DNA of 64,000 bases from an uncultured Porphyromonadaceae bacterium (GTDB taxonomy: Bacteria > Bacteroidota > Bacteroidia > Bacteroidales > Muribaculaceae). Numbering within the stretch: position 1 is the stretch's first letter; every line of letters starts with the position of its first letter. The stretch spans positions 59,322 to 123,321 of the forward strand of contig CANOLV010000005.1 in the NCBI GenBank assembly GCA_947567425.1, read 5' to 3'. Under the pieces are notes generated by a model that worked only from the letters and a program-made list of their open reading frames with translations, was not told where the DNA came from and searched no databases. Below are positions 7,854-15,755 of the stretch, in pieces. Position numbers and translations under genes: made by a program.

Positions 7854-9335
7854 ATGTTTTGTATCCCGGCTAATATTATCGCATCGGAGCATACTTCACA
7901 GATGGGTCAGGTTCTGGACACGATCACACCTGACACCCACGACCGTACGTATGCCGTAGCTTCATTTTTGTTGAAAGTGGTCGACTGGGTTCTCAGGCCG
8001 GTCGGTCTCGAATCAGACAAGACTGCAGTCATTGTAGTATATGCGGCGGTCGTTTTTGCCGTGGCGCTTCTTGTAGGATACGTCACGCAGTGGGCTGTGC
8101 TCGGATTGCTGCGTAAGTTCGGCGAGCGTCTGAGCGGCGATCTGTATCAGTCGTTGCGGAGCAAGAATTTCTTTATAAAGCTATGCAGGGTCATTCCGGC
8201 CCTGGTGTTCCTGATTCTGATTCAGTTTACCCTTGTCACCATGCACTCCGACGTTGCCCAGTGGCTCACCCGCTTTACATTGGTCTATGTGGTGTTTGTG
8301 ATAGGTCTGGCTATTGTGGCCCTTATTGGAGGCATCTGGCAGAATGTCGACACTCGGCGCAATAAGCGCAGATTGCCGTTGAGCGGACTGATTCAGTTGA
8401 TACAGGGCATCGTCTGGATCATAGCATTGATCATCGCCGTGGCGGTGCTGGCCGACAAGTCGCCTGGATCGTTGCTGGCCGGACTTGGTGCATTCGCCGC
8501 CGTACTGATGCTCGTGTTTAAAGACAGCATACTTGGAGTGGTGGCCGGCGTACAGTTGTCTGAAAACGACAGCCTGCACGTGGGCGACTGGATAAAAATC
8601 AACGGAACGGATGCCAACGGCACCGTCACCGAGGTGACTCTAACGTCGGTAAAGGTGCTGAATTGGGACAAGACCACTACTTGTGTACCCCCTTATAGTC
8701 TGGTCAGCGGCAGTTTTACCAATTACCGCACCATGCAGCTTAGCAACACCCGGCGCATCCAGCGAAGCTATACCATCGATGCCGACAGCATAAAACCCGT
8801 CACGCCCGAAATGCTTGAAGCTGTGCGTAAAGTCCCCTTCATGGATGCCTATATCACAAAGAAACTGGCTCAGAAAGCCGCCGGAAAGGTCGAGGATGTC
8901 AACAACTCGGAGGGCTTGGTCGACGGAACTATCGACACCAACCTCGGACTGTTCCGTGCGTATATGAAGATGTGGCTTGACGCTTCGCCATACGTGTCGC
9001 ATACGAGCGACTGCTTTGTGTCGACGCTTCCGCAGACCGGCAATGGTGTCCCGTTCCAGATCTATTGTTTCACTTCTACTTCATCATGGTTCCCATACGA
9101 GGCCATCATGGACACCATGTTTGAGCATCTGGCCGCCATGCTTGCCAAGTTCGGACTGACGGCATTCCAGGCTCCTACCGACCGTGGCACGATACTCGAA
9201 GGATATATCAACGGAAAGGATCCCGACACTATATTCGGCCTGCCTGAGCCGTTCCTGATCAAGCATACCGATGCCGTAAAGGTGCCCGAGGCGGCCGCCG
9301 GACAGGATTCGGCGAAACAACCTCTCAATTCTTAA
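7854..9335 (+). CDS. MscS-family mechanosensitive channel (YbdG-like)
   Basis: A 493-aa inner-membrane protein with about five hydrophobic segments in the first 230 residues. The MscS pore/beta domain follows (VVAGVQLSENDSLHVGDWIKI, then GTVTEVTLTSVKVLNWDKT and VPPYSLVSGSFTNYR) and then a cytoplasmic C-terminal domain of about 200 residues. Long C-terminal extension and motif spacing resemble YbdG-type channels that protect against hypo-osmotic shock. The start is ambiguous: ATG 7854 has no clear RBS, whereas ATG 7902 (MGQVLD) has GGAG 12 bp upstream. The SDR gene follows after 24 bp. Confidence 0.88.
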   Translation: MFCIPANIIASEHTSQMGQVLDTITPDTHDRTYAVASFLLKVVDWVLRPVGLESDKTAVIVVYAAVVFAVALLVGYVTQWAVLGLLRKFGERLSGDLYQSLRSKNFFIKLCRVIPALVFLILIQFTLVTMHSDVAQWLTRFTLVYVVFVIGLAIVALIGGIWQNVDTRRNKRRLPLSGLIQLIQGIVWIIALIIAVAVLADKSPGSLLAGLGAFAAVLMLVFKDSILGVVAGVQLSENDSLHVGDWIKINGTDANGTVTEVTLTSVKVLNWDKTTTCVPPYSLVSGSFTNYRTMQLSNTRRIQRSYTIDADSIKPVTPEMLEAVRKVPFMDAYITKKLAQKAAGKVEDVNNSEGLVDGTIDTNLGLFRAYMKMWLDASPYVSHTSDCFVSTLPQTGNGVPFQIYCFTSTSSWFPYEAIMDTMFEHLAAMLAKFGLTAFQAPTDRGTILEGYINGKDPDTIFGLPEPFLIKHTDAVKVPEAAAGQDSAKQPLNS

Positions 9336-9359
9336 TTATAACCCCATTAAAAAAACTAT

Positions 9360-10142
9360 ATGGATATGAATGTAGACAGATTATTTGACCTGACGGGCAG
9401 AGTGGCGGTGGTCACCGGAGGTGGCGACGGCATAGGTAAGGGATCGTGCCGGATGCTTGCGGCCGCAGGTGCGAGCGTTGTGGTAAGCGACCTTTCTGAG
9501 GAGAAGGCGCGTGCCGTGGCCGACGAGATAACGGCCGCGGGAGGCATAGCCTCGGCCACGGCGTGCAATGTACTTGTGGAGGACGACCTTGTAAAGCTGA
9601 TTGAATTTACCGTACGGACCTATGGCACTGTCAACATCCTTGTCAACAATGCCGGACTGGGAGGTGGTGCGCGGGAGAATCCGTTTAAGATCGACCGTGC
9701 ATACGTCGAACGCATATATGCCATAAACGTATTCGCTCCATGGCAGTTGAGCAAGCTTGCGGCTCCCCACATGCAGGAGTCGGGCTATGGAAGTATCATC
9801 AACATAACTTCCATGAGCAGCGTCAACAATGACCCGAACATGGCCATATACGGATCGTCGAAAGCTGCCTTGAATCATTTGGCGTCAAATCTGGCGTGCG
9901 ATTACGGACCTATGGGCATACGAGTCAATTGCGTGGCTCCGGGAGCTGTACGGACGAGTGCCCTGTCCACGGTGCTGACACCTGAGATAGAGGCCAAAAT
10001 GCTTGCCCATACGCCGATACACCGTCTGGGAAATGTGTCGGACATAACGGGTGCCGTGCTATATTTTGCATCGCCGGTGTCGGAATGGGTCAGCGGACAG
10101 GTGCTTATGGTCAACGGTGGAGGCATCCAGACCCTCGACTGA
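9360..10142 (+). CDS. hdhA: SDR oxidoreductase, probable 7-alpha-hydroxysteroid dehydrogenase
   Basis: A 260-aa classical short-chain dehydrogenase. It has the Rossmann motif TGGGDGIG (19-26), D44 at the position giving NAD preference, NNAG, and the catalytic S151, Y164 and K168 (YGSSK). From memory, the C-terminal third (LTPEIEAKMLAHTPIHRLG and WVSGQVLMVNGGGIQ) follows the E. coli 7-alpha-hydroxysteroid dehydrogenase HdhA almost position by position. That suggests oxidation of the 7-alpha hydroxyl of bile acids in the gut. Other SDR substrates remain possible. Likely co-transcribed with the upstream MscS gene. Confidence 0.72.
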   Translation: MDMNVDRLFDLTGRVAVVTGGGDGIGKGSCRMLAAAGASVVVSDLSEEKARAVADEITAAGGIASATACNVLVEDDLVKLIEFTVRTYGTVNILVNNAGLGGGARENPFKIDRAYVERIYAINVFAPWQLSKLAAPHMQESGYGSIINITSMSSVNNDPNMAIYGSSKAALNHLASNLACDYGPMGIRVNCVAPGAVRTSALSTVLTPEIEAKMLAHTPIHRLGNVSDITGAVLYFASPVSEWVSGQVLMVNGGGIQTLD

Positions 10143-10176
10143 ACGTTTGTCGGATTCTCTTTAGATTCCGACTCTT

Positions 10177-10210
10177 TTTGCAGTTTATCAAAGAATAATT
10201 CGTATATTTG
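10177..10210 (+). promoter_or_regulatory. Promoter of the phosphatase-SGNH gene
   Basis: TTTG (10177-10180) and TATATTTG (10203-10210) are 22 bp apart, one more than the usual 19-21. The start should fall near 10217. The spacer is one arm of the 20-bp inverted repeat and the -7 box sits in its loop. Confidence 0.6.
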
Positions 10211-10241
10211 TATTTGTGACAAATTATTCTTTGATAAACTG
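10181..10241. repeat. Perfect 20-bp inverted repeat around a promoter
   Basis: CAGTTTATCAAAGAATAATT (10181-10200) is repeated as its exact reverse complement at 10222-10241, with 21 bp between. It lies between the SDR stop and the phosphatase start. In read-through RNA it would form a 20-bp, AU-rich hairpin followed by UAUUAUUU, so it may terminate the SDR transcript. As DNA it could be an operator that covers the -7 box and start site. Confidence 0.9.
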
Positions 10242-10257
10242 TATTATTTAACCTTGA

Positions 10258-12204
10258 ATGAAAAAAATCGTTTTGCTATGTCTGATGGCTGTGTCGGTTC
10301 TTGCGGCGCAGGCCGAGGCTAAGTATGTGTTTTATTTTATCGGTGACGGAATGGGTATGGGGCATGTGAATGCCGCGCAGTATTACAACCGGATAGTGCT
10401 TGGCAATCCTCAGCCGCTTCTGATGCAGCAGTTTCCAGTGTCGGGAATCGTTACCACATATTCTGGATCGTCGCCGGTGACCGACTCTGCCGCGGCCGGT
10501 ACGGCTTTGGCCACAGGTAAGAAGACGAAGAATTACACCGTGGGTCTATCCCCTGACCATACCCGGAGGTATCGTTCTGTAGCCCGCGATCTAAAAGATG
10601 AAGGCTGGGGTGTGGCCGTGCTGACTTCTGTCAGTGCCGACGATGCCACTCCGGCGGCGTTCTACGCCCATCAGCAGGACCGCAATATGAGATATGAGAT
10701 CGACTGCGAGGCGGCGGAATCCGGATTTGACTTTATCGGCGGCGGAAACCTCTCGGGTATGAAGGCCGACAACGATATCGCCACACGGCTTGCCGACAAT
10801 GGTTTTACATTGTTGAGGGGTACTGGCTCAGAAGTGCCTGCCGATGCCGGGAAACTGGTGCTCCTTAGTCCGCAGGATAAGTCCGACATAGGCTATACGA
10901 TTGACTCGGTGGAGGCCGACATGAAGCTCGTGGACATGACCCGTATGGCACTTGCTCATCTTCTGAAGGTGTCGCCCGACCGATTTTTTATGATGGTCGA
11001 AGGCGGCAATATCGACCATGCCGCGCATGCCAACGACGGCGGTGCCGTGATTAAGGAGATATTGGCATTTCAGGATGCTATCAGGGTGGCTTACGACTTT
11101 TATCTGAAACATCCCGACGAGACGTTGATAATAGTGACCGCCGACCATGACACCGGCGGTATGGCGTTGGCCGGAAATGTCAACCTCGCCACCATCGACA
11201 GCCAGCGCATCAGCAAGGATGCTCTGGCACATCACTGCCGAGGCATAGTCCGTCAGGAGCAGGAGGTCAGTTGGGATGAAATGAAGGCTTTTCTGTCGGA
11301 CAAACTCGGTCTGTGGGATGCCGTGCCGGTCGACGAGCGGCAGGAACGCGGATTGAAAGAGGCTTTCGACAAGACTTTCATAGCGCGGCAGAGCAACGAT
11401 GAAAAGGGGCTTTACAATTCATTTGACGAGTTTGTCAATAAAGTCTTTGACTTATTCAACCGACGTACCGGAACTGCTTTCATCAACCGGAGCCACACCG
11501 CAAATCCTGTGCCGGTGTTCGCCATCGGTCAGGGTGCGGATATGTTTGCCGGAGTGCAGGACAACACGTCAATCCCGGCCAAGGTATACGCCTCTACAAG
11601 GAATCTTGAAGGGAAGACGCTTTGCGTGTTCGGCGACAGCTATGTGCGTAATCATCGCAGGCCGGCTTCCGAGACGTGGCATTCCAAAGCGGCGTCTTTA
11701 TTGGGTATGAACTATGTGAACTGCGGCATAAACGGAAGCTCGATTCTTTATGACCGTTCTTCAGAAGGTTTCGGAAAGGCTATGACCGAACGTTGCAAGG
11801 ATTTACCCGACTCCATCGACTGCCTGTTGATAATAGCCGGACACAACGATGCATCGTTGATAAAGACCGACGACGAGCTTGCGCGGTTTGACAAAGCCCT
11901 TGAGGAGCTTCTGGAAAATCTTAAGAAGCGCTATCCCGCCGCGGACATAGGCTATGTATTGCCATGGAATGTCGACAGGGGTTATTTCAAGCAGGTGCTT
12001 GCCTCGATCACCCGGATATGCGGAAAGTACGGCATACCCGTATTCAATGCCGAGGAGGCTGGAGACATTCGGGTCAACGATCCGGATTACCGCGCCGTAT
12101 ACTTCCAGGACCGTGGCATCAACGATACCGCCCATCTGAATGCCGCCGGCCATGGTCTGATAGTGCGTGAGGGCTCTAGGTTCATTGCCGATATCTCTAA
12201 ATGA
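10258..12204 (+). CDS. Alkaline phosphatase fused to SGNH/GDSL hydrolase, secreted
   Basis: A 648-aa exported protein (signal peptide about 1-20) with two complete enzyme domains. Residues ~22-440 are an alkaline phosphatase superfamily domain: FIGDGMG, the phosphorylated serine in VTDSAAAGTALATG, MVEGGNIDHAAHAND, TADHDTGG and the late histidine in SHTANPVPVFAIGQ. From about 455 an SGNH hydrolase follows: block I GDSY, block II GINGS, block III GHND and the terminal D/H pair in DTAHLNAAGH. All catalytic residues I can place are present in both halves. Likely periplasmic or surface; it may release phosphate and acyl or acetyl groups from one substrate (inference). Confidence 0.88.
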   Translation: MKKIVLLCLMAVSVLAAQAEAKYVFYFIGDGMGMGHVNAAQYYNRIVLGNPQPLLMQQFPVSGIVTTYSGSSPVTDSAAAGTALATGKKTKNYTVGLSPDHTRRYRSVARDLKDEGWGVAVLTSVSADDATPAAFYAHQQDRNMRYEIDCEAAESGFDFIGGGNLSGMKADNDIATRLADNGFTLLRGTGSEVPADAGKLVLLSPQDKSDIGYTIDSVEADMKLVDMTRMALAHLLKVSPDRFFMMVEGGNIDHAAHANDGGAVIKEILAFQDAIRVAYDFYLKHPDETLIIVTADHDTGGMALAGNVNLATIDSQRISKDALAHHCRGIVRQEQEVSWDEMKAFLSDKLGLWDAVPVDERQERGLKEAFDKTFIARQSNDEKGLYNSFDEFVNKVFDLFNRRTGTAFINRSHTANPVPVFAIGQGADMFAGVQDNTSIPAKVYASTRNLEGKTLCVFGDSYVRNHRRPASETWHSKAASLLGMNYVNCGINGSSILYDRSSEGFGKAMTERCKDLPDSIDCLLIIAGHNDASLIKTDDELARFDKALEELLENLKKRYPAADIGYVLPWNVDRGYFKQVLASITRICGKYGIPVFNAEEAGDIRVNDPDYRAVYFQDRGINDTAHLNAAGHGLIVREGSRFIADISK

Positions 12205-12249
12205 TGAAATTGCCCTTAATATAAATGAATATCTTAATATAGTCAGGAT

Positions 12250-12690
12250 ATGGAATTTTGGATTATTTGGTTGATTGTGGCCGCCGTATTGCTGGTGATT
12301 GAGCTTATCACCGGCTTCATCGCGTCGTTCTGTATGGCCGTGGGAGCCTTGCTGGCTTCTGTATGTGGGATTGCCGGATTCGGAATTGAAGTGCAGATAG
12401 TGGCTCTTGCTGTAGGAGTTGTGCTCTCGTTTATGTTCCTGGCTCCGTTGGTCAACCGCATGCGCGATAAGCGTAAACGGCACCGCGAGGAATATAACAG
12501 TAATATGAATGCCCTCATAGGCCGCGAGTCGACTGTCGAGAAAGAGGTGGCCAGTGGCGGTCTCGGCCGTATGCGTGTCGACGGCGACAGCTGGCAGATA
12601 CGCGGTGTCGACGGTGGGCCGATCGACCGCGGCGCAAGGGTGCGCGTAGTAGGCTACGACAGTATAATTTTATTAGTAAAGACAGTATAA
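12250..12690 (+). CDS. NfeD-family membrane protein
   Basis: A short-form NfeD protein (146 aa). Three hydrophobic segments lie within the first 80 residues (MEFWIIWLIVAAVLLVIELI and following), then a basic linker and a C-terminal OB-fold ending in GARVRVVGYDSIILLVKTV. NfeD proteins are encoded next to stomatin/SPFH partners and are thought to form membrane complexes with them. That partner follows here after 15 bp. It sits 45 bp after the phosphatase fusion gene. Confidence 0.88.
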   Translation: MEFWIIWLIVAAVLLVIELITGFIASFCMAVGALLASVCGIAGFGIEVQIVALAVGVVLSFMFLAPLVNRMRDKRKRHREEYNSNMNALIGRESTVEKEVASGGLGRMRVDGDSWQIRGVDGGPIDRGARVRVVGYDSIILLVKTV

Positions 12691-12705
12691 ATCAAATTTA
12701 AGAAT

Positions 12706-13686
12706 ATGGGTACTTACATCTTATTGGGACTCCTGGTGCTGATCGTGGTGATCGTGGTTTCGGCCGGAGTCAAAATCGTTCCTCAGTCTGAGACACGCGT
12801 GGTGGAGCGTCTCGGGCGTTTTCACAGTGTGCTTAGTCCGGGCCTTAACATTATATGGCCGTTTATCGACAAACCCAAGCTGGTATATACGCGCCGGGTG
12901 GAGACTGCCGTAGGGGGGCATCAGATAGTGCGTATAACTGCGTCCACGGCTATTGATCTCCGTGAGCAGGTCTACGACTTCCCGTCGCAGCAGGTAATCA
13001 CCAAGGACAATGTGACCACCGAGATAAATGCACTGCTTTATTTCCAGATTGTCGATGCCAAAAAGGCTGTCTACGAAATCGACAATCTTCCGAATGCTCT
13101 TGAGAAACTGACCCAGACCTCGCTCCGTAACGTGATCGGTGAACTTGAACTGGACCAGACCCTGTCATCGCGCGACACCATCAACTCGCGCCTGCAGATA
13201 ATCCTCGACGAAGTGACCAACAAGTGGGGCGTGAAGGTGAACCGTGTGGAGCTTCAGGACATCACGCCCCCGAAGAGTGTGCGCGAAGCCATGGAGAAGC
13301 AGATGCAGGCCGAGCGCAACCGCCGAGCCGAGATCCTGAACGCCGAAGGTCAGAAGACATCGCTGATTCTGCTTTCGGAGGGTGAGAAGCAGTCGCAGAT
13401 CAATCAGGCCACTGCCGTGAAGGAAGCTGAGATTTTGCGGGCTGAGGGTGAGGCGCGTGCCAAGGTGCTTTCTGCGCAGGCTGAAGCGGAGGCCATCACA
13501 AGGGTGGCTGAAGCCATAAGCGCGTCTAAAACCGATCCGGCCACGTATATGCTCGCCATGAAATATATCGAGACTCTGAGCGACATGACTTCGGGTAAGG
13601 ACAACAAGACCATCTATATCCCGTATGAAGCTTCGGGCGTGCTAAGTTCGATTGGTTCGATAAAGGAGATGTTCAATAAGCAGTGA
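12706..13686 (+). CDS. SPFH/stomatin-like protein (QmcA/paraslipin type)
   Basis: A 326-aa protein with one N-terminal membrane segment (YILLGLLVLIVVIVVSAGV) and an SPFH domain beginning VPQSETRVVERLGRFHSVLSP. A long alanine/glutamate-rich coiled coil follows (AERNRRAEILNAEGQK through AQAEAEAITRVAEAI), then a short C-terminal tail. The family forms large membrane-attached cages or microdomains linked to membrane protein quality control. The preceding NfeD gene is its usual partner. sdaA starts 4 bp after its stop. Confidence 0.92.
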   Translation: MGTYILLGLLVLIVVIVVSAGVKIVPQSETRVVERLGRFHSVLSPGLNIIWPFIDKPKLVYTRRVETAVGGHQIVRITASTAIDLREQVYDFPSQQVITKDNVTTEINALLYFQIVDAKKAVYEIDNLPNALEKLTQTSLRNVIGELELDQTLSSRDTINSRLQIILDEVTNKWGVKVNRVELQDITPPKSVREAMEKQMQAERNRRAEILNAEGQKTSLILLSEGEKQSQINQATAVKEAEILRAEGEARAKVLSAQAEAEAITRVAEAISASKTDPATYMLAMKYIETLSDMTSGKDNKTIYIPYEASGVLSSIGSIKEMFNKQ

Positions 13687-13690
13687 CGAC

Positions 13691-14893
13691 ATGAAAAGTA
13701 TAAAGGATCTGTATAAGATAGGGACAGGCCCTTCGAGCAGCCACACGATGGGGCCGAAAAGCGCCGCATCGCAGTTTTTGGCCAGGCATCCGGAAGCGGC
13801 CTCGTTCAGGGTCACCCTCTATGGAAGCCTTGCCGCCACCGGCAAGGGGCACATGACCGATGTGGCCATCCTCGACACTTTGAGGCCGCATGCGCCGGTC
13901 GAGATTGTGTGGGAGCCACAGGTGTTCCTGCCGTTTCACCCCAACGGCATGCTGTTCGAGTCGCTCGACGGTGAAGGACGTTTGACCGACAGCTGGACCG
14001 TGTTCAGTATCGGAGGCGGTGATCTGGCCGAAGAGGGCGTAGCGCCTAAAGTCAATCAGGATGTGTATGACATGAACAGCATGTCGGATATCCTCGAATG
14101 GTGCCGGCGCACCGGACGTACATATTGGGAGTATGTGGAGCAGTGCGAATCGCCTGACATCTGGGACTTTCTGGCTGAAGTATGGAAGACAATGCGCGAT
14201 AGTGTCGAGCGTGGACTTGACCGCGAAGGCGTGTTGCCGGGTCCTCTGAATCTGCGGCGCAGGGCCAATTCGTATTTTGTACGCGCCACGGGCTATAAGT
14301 CGAATCTTCAGTCGAGGGGACTGGTGTTTGCCTACGCTCTGGCCGTAGCCGAGGAAAATGCTTCGGGCGGGGTGATAGTGACTGCCCCGACGTGCGGTTC
14401 GTGCGGGGTAGTGCCTGCTGTGCTGTATCATCTTCAGAAAAGCCGCGACTTTTCCGACTCGCGCATATACCGGGCTTTGGCCACGGCGGCGCTCATCGGA
14501 AATATTGTAAAGCACAATGCTTCCGTGTCGGGAGCGGAGGTAGGATGTCAGGGTGAGGTAGGAGTGGCATGCGCCATGGCCGCCGCCGCCGCCAACCAGC
14601 TCTTCGGAGGCAGTCCGGCACAGATAGAGTATGCGGCGGAGATGGGACTGGAACATCATCTCGGCATGACGTGCGACCCCGTATGCGGTCTGGTCCAGAT
14701 CCCATGTATCGAGCGCAATGCATACGCCGCGGCGAGGGCATTGGACTCAAACCTGTACTCGGCGTTCACCGACGGCGACCACCGGGTGTCGTTTGACCGC
14801 GTAGTGGAGGTTATGAAGCAGACCGGCCACGACCTTCCTTCGATCTACCGCGAGACGGGCGAAGGAGGACTTGCCCGCGACTATAAAGTCTGA
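13691..14893 (+). CDS. sdaA: L-serine ammonia-lyase, iron-sulfur type
   Basis: A 400-aa single-chain L-serine dehydratase that deaminates serine to pyruvate and ammonia. The N-terminal beta domain starts with IGTGPSSSHTMGPKSAA. The C-terminal alpha domain carries the [4Fe-4S] cysteines in TAPTCGSCGVVP and MTCDPVCGLVQIPCIERN, plus the glycine-rich GAEVGCQGEVG. Slightly shorter than E. coli SdaA but complete. It is the last gene of the NfeD-SPFH-sdaA run and is convergent with the channel gene, only 15 bp between stops. Confidence 0.94.
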   Translation: MKSIKDLYKIGTGPSSSHTMGPKSAASQFLARHPEAASFRVTLYGSLAATGKGHMTDVAILDTLRPHAPVEIVWEPQVFLPFHPNGMLFESLDGEGRLTDSWTVFSIGGGDLAEEGVAPKVNQDVYDMNSMSDILEWCRRTGRTYWEYVEQCESPDIWDFLAEVWKTMRDSVERGLDREGVLPGPLNLRRRANSYFVRATGYKSNLQSRGLVFAYALAVAEENASGGVIVTAPTCGSCGVVPAVLYHLQKSRDFSDSRIYRALATAALIGNIVKHNASVSGAEVGCQGEVGVACAMAAAAANQLFGGSPAQIEYAAEMGLEHHLGMTCDPVCGLVQIPCIERNAYAAARALDSNLYSAFTDGDHRVSFDRVVEVMKQTGHDLPSIYRETGEGGLARDYKV

Positions 14894-14908
14894 CGCGCCA
14901 CGGCCGGT

Positions 14909-15649
14909 TCAGCTTTCGTCCGGCTTGTATCGCTGGTCGGTGAATTCGTCTTCAAACAGGGTCGGGTTATGACGCTTGTTATAGCGCTGTACCCAGTTGG
15001 TGATGTAGACCGTGAAGAGCGGAAACATCATCATGCCCAGTGCCGCCAGCACCACTGCGAGAATCTTGCCTGTCACCGTGACGGGATAAATGTACGACCC
15101 TATGGTAGTCGCGTCCATAAGCGCCCACCATAGGGCCGCTCCGTAGTTGGGCACGAGATTGTTGACCGGCTGTTCGCGTTCGAGGAATATAAGGCTGGCG
15201 AAATAAATGACCGACAGCATGATTACGATGTAGGACAGAAACAGCGAGGAGATGAGGTTGGTGGTCATGTAGCCGATGATGAGCGAGAGGGCGAGCGCAC
15301 CCCGCGCGAGCGGTATGAACCGGATGAAGTATAGTTCTTCGTGGGTGAAGTCGATATTGAACAGGTTGATGATGTTCAGATAGGGTATTGACAGGACCAG
15401 AAAGAACCATCGGTGCTTGATGTAGTGCCATTTATCGTCAGAGATGGCATACTCGACGAAAAAGTAGATGACAAAGATCACGCAGACCCATAGCTGGTAG
15501 GTCATATAGTAGTGGTTGTCGAGAAAGTTGATCCCCTCGAATGTGTCTATTGAGATAAATATTATCAATCCTAACGACAGTAAAAGCACCGTCATATATA
15601 GGAAGGTCGTCAAGTGCGACTTTTGTTTATCGGTAAGAACATTATCCAT
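14909..15649 (-). CDS. Voltage-gated-like cation channel with atypical selectivity filter
   Basis: A 246-aa membrane protein with about six hydrophobic segments, an S4-like stretch with spaced arginines (FIRFIPLARGALA) and a pore loop followed by a final helix. This is the layout of the voltage-gated potassium channel superfamily. The filter reads TTIGSYIYP (181-189) rather than TVGYG, so ion selectivity is uncertain. It lies 106 bp downstream of mfd on the same strand. An inverted repeat overlaps its start codon. Confidence 0.75.
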   Translation of the reverse strand: MDNVLTDKQKSHLTTFLYMTVLLLSLGLIIFISIDTFEGINFLDNHYYMTYQLWVCVIFVIYFFVEYAISDDKWHYIKHRWFFLVLSIPYLNIINLFNIDFTHEELYFIRFIPLARGALALSLIIGYMTTNLISSLFLSYIVIMLSVIYFASLIFLEREQPVNNLVPNYGAALWWALMDATTIGSYIYPVTVTGKILAVVLAALGMMMFPLFTVYITNWVQRYNKRHNPTLFEDEFTDQRYKPDES

Positions 15650-15708
15650 CGGTAAGTGGTATATAGTGAAACGTCTTAGTTCTCCATATATAACACATCT
15701 ACCGATGG
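15646..15708 (-). promoter_or_regulatory. Inverted repeat masking the channel gene start codon
   Basis: In the minus-strand transcript CCATCGGTA (15708-15700) is complementary to TACCGATGG (15654-15646). The latter contains the ATG of the channel gene (15649-15647). The arms are 9 bp and perfect with a 45-nt loop. Pairing would hide the start codon, suggesting translational control (inference). Confidence 0.5.
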
Positions 15709-15755
15709 TTTTGGTTTTGCTGCAGGCCGCTATTTTTTTGAATGTGGCTGAATCG

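Noticed and set aside
10181-10241. Invertible (phase-variable) promoter
   Set aside because: Only 21 bp separates the arms, less than expected for recombinase-driven inversion, and no invertase gene is near. Kept as an inverted repeat or operator.
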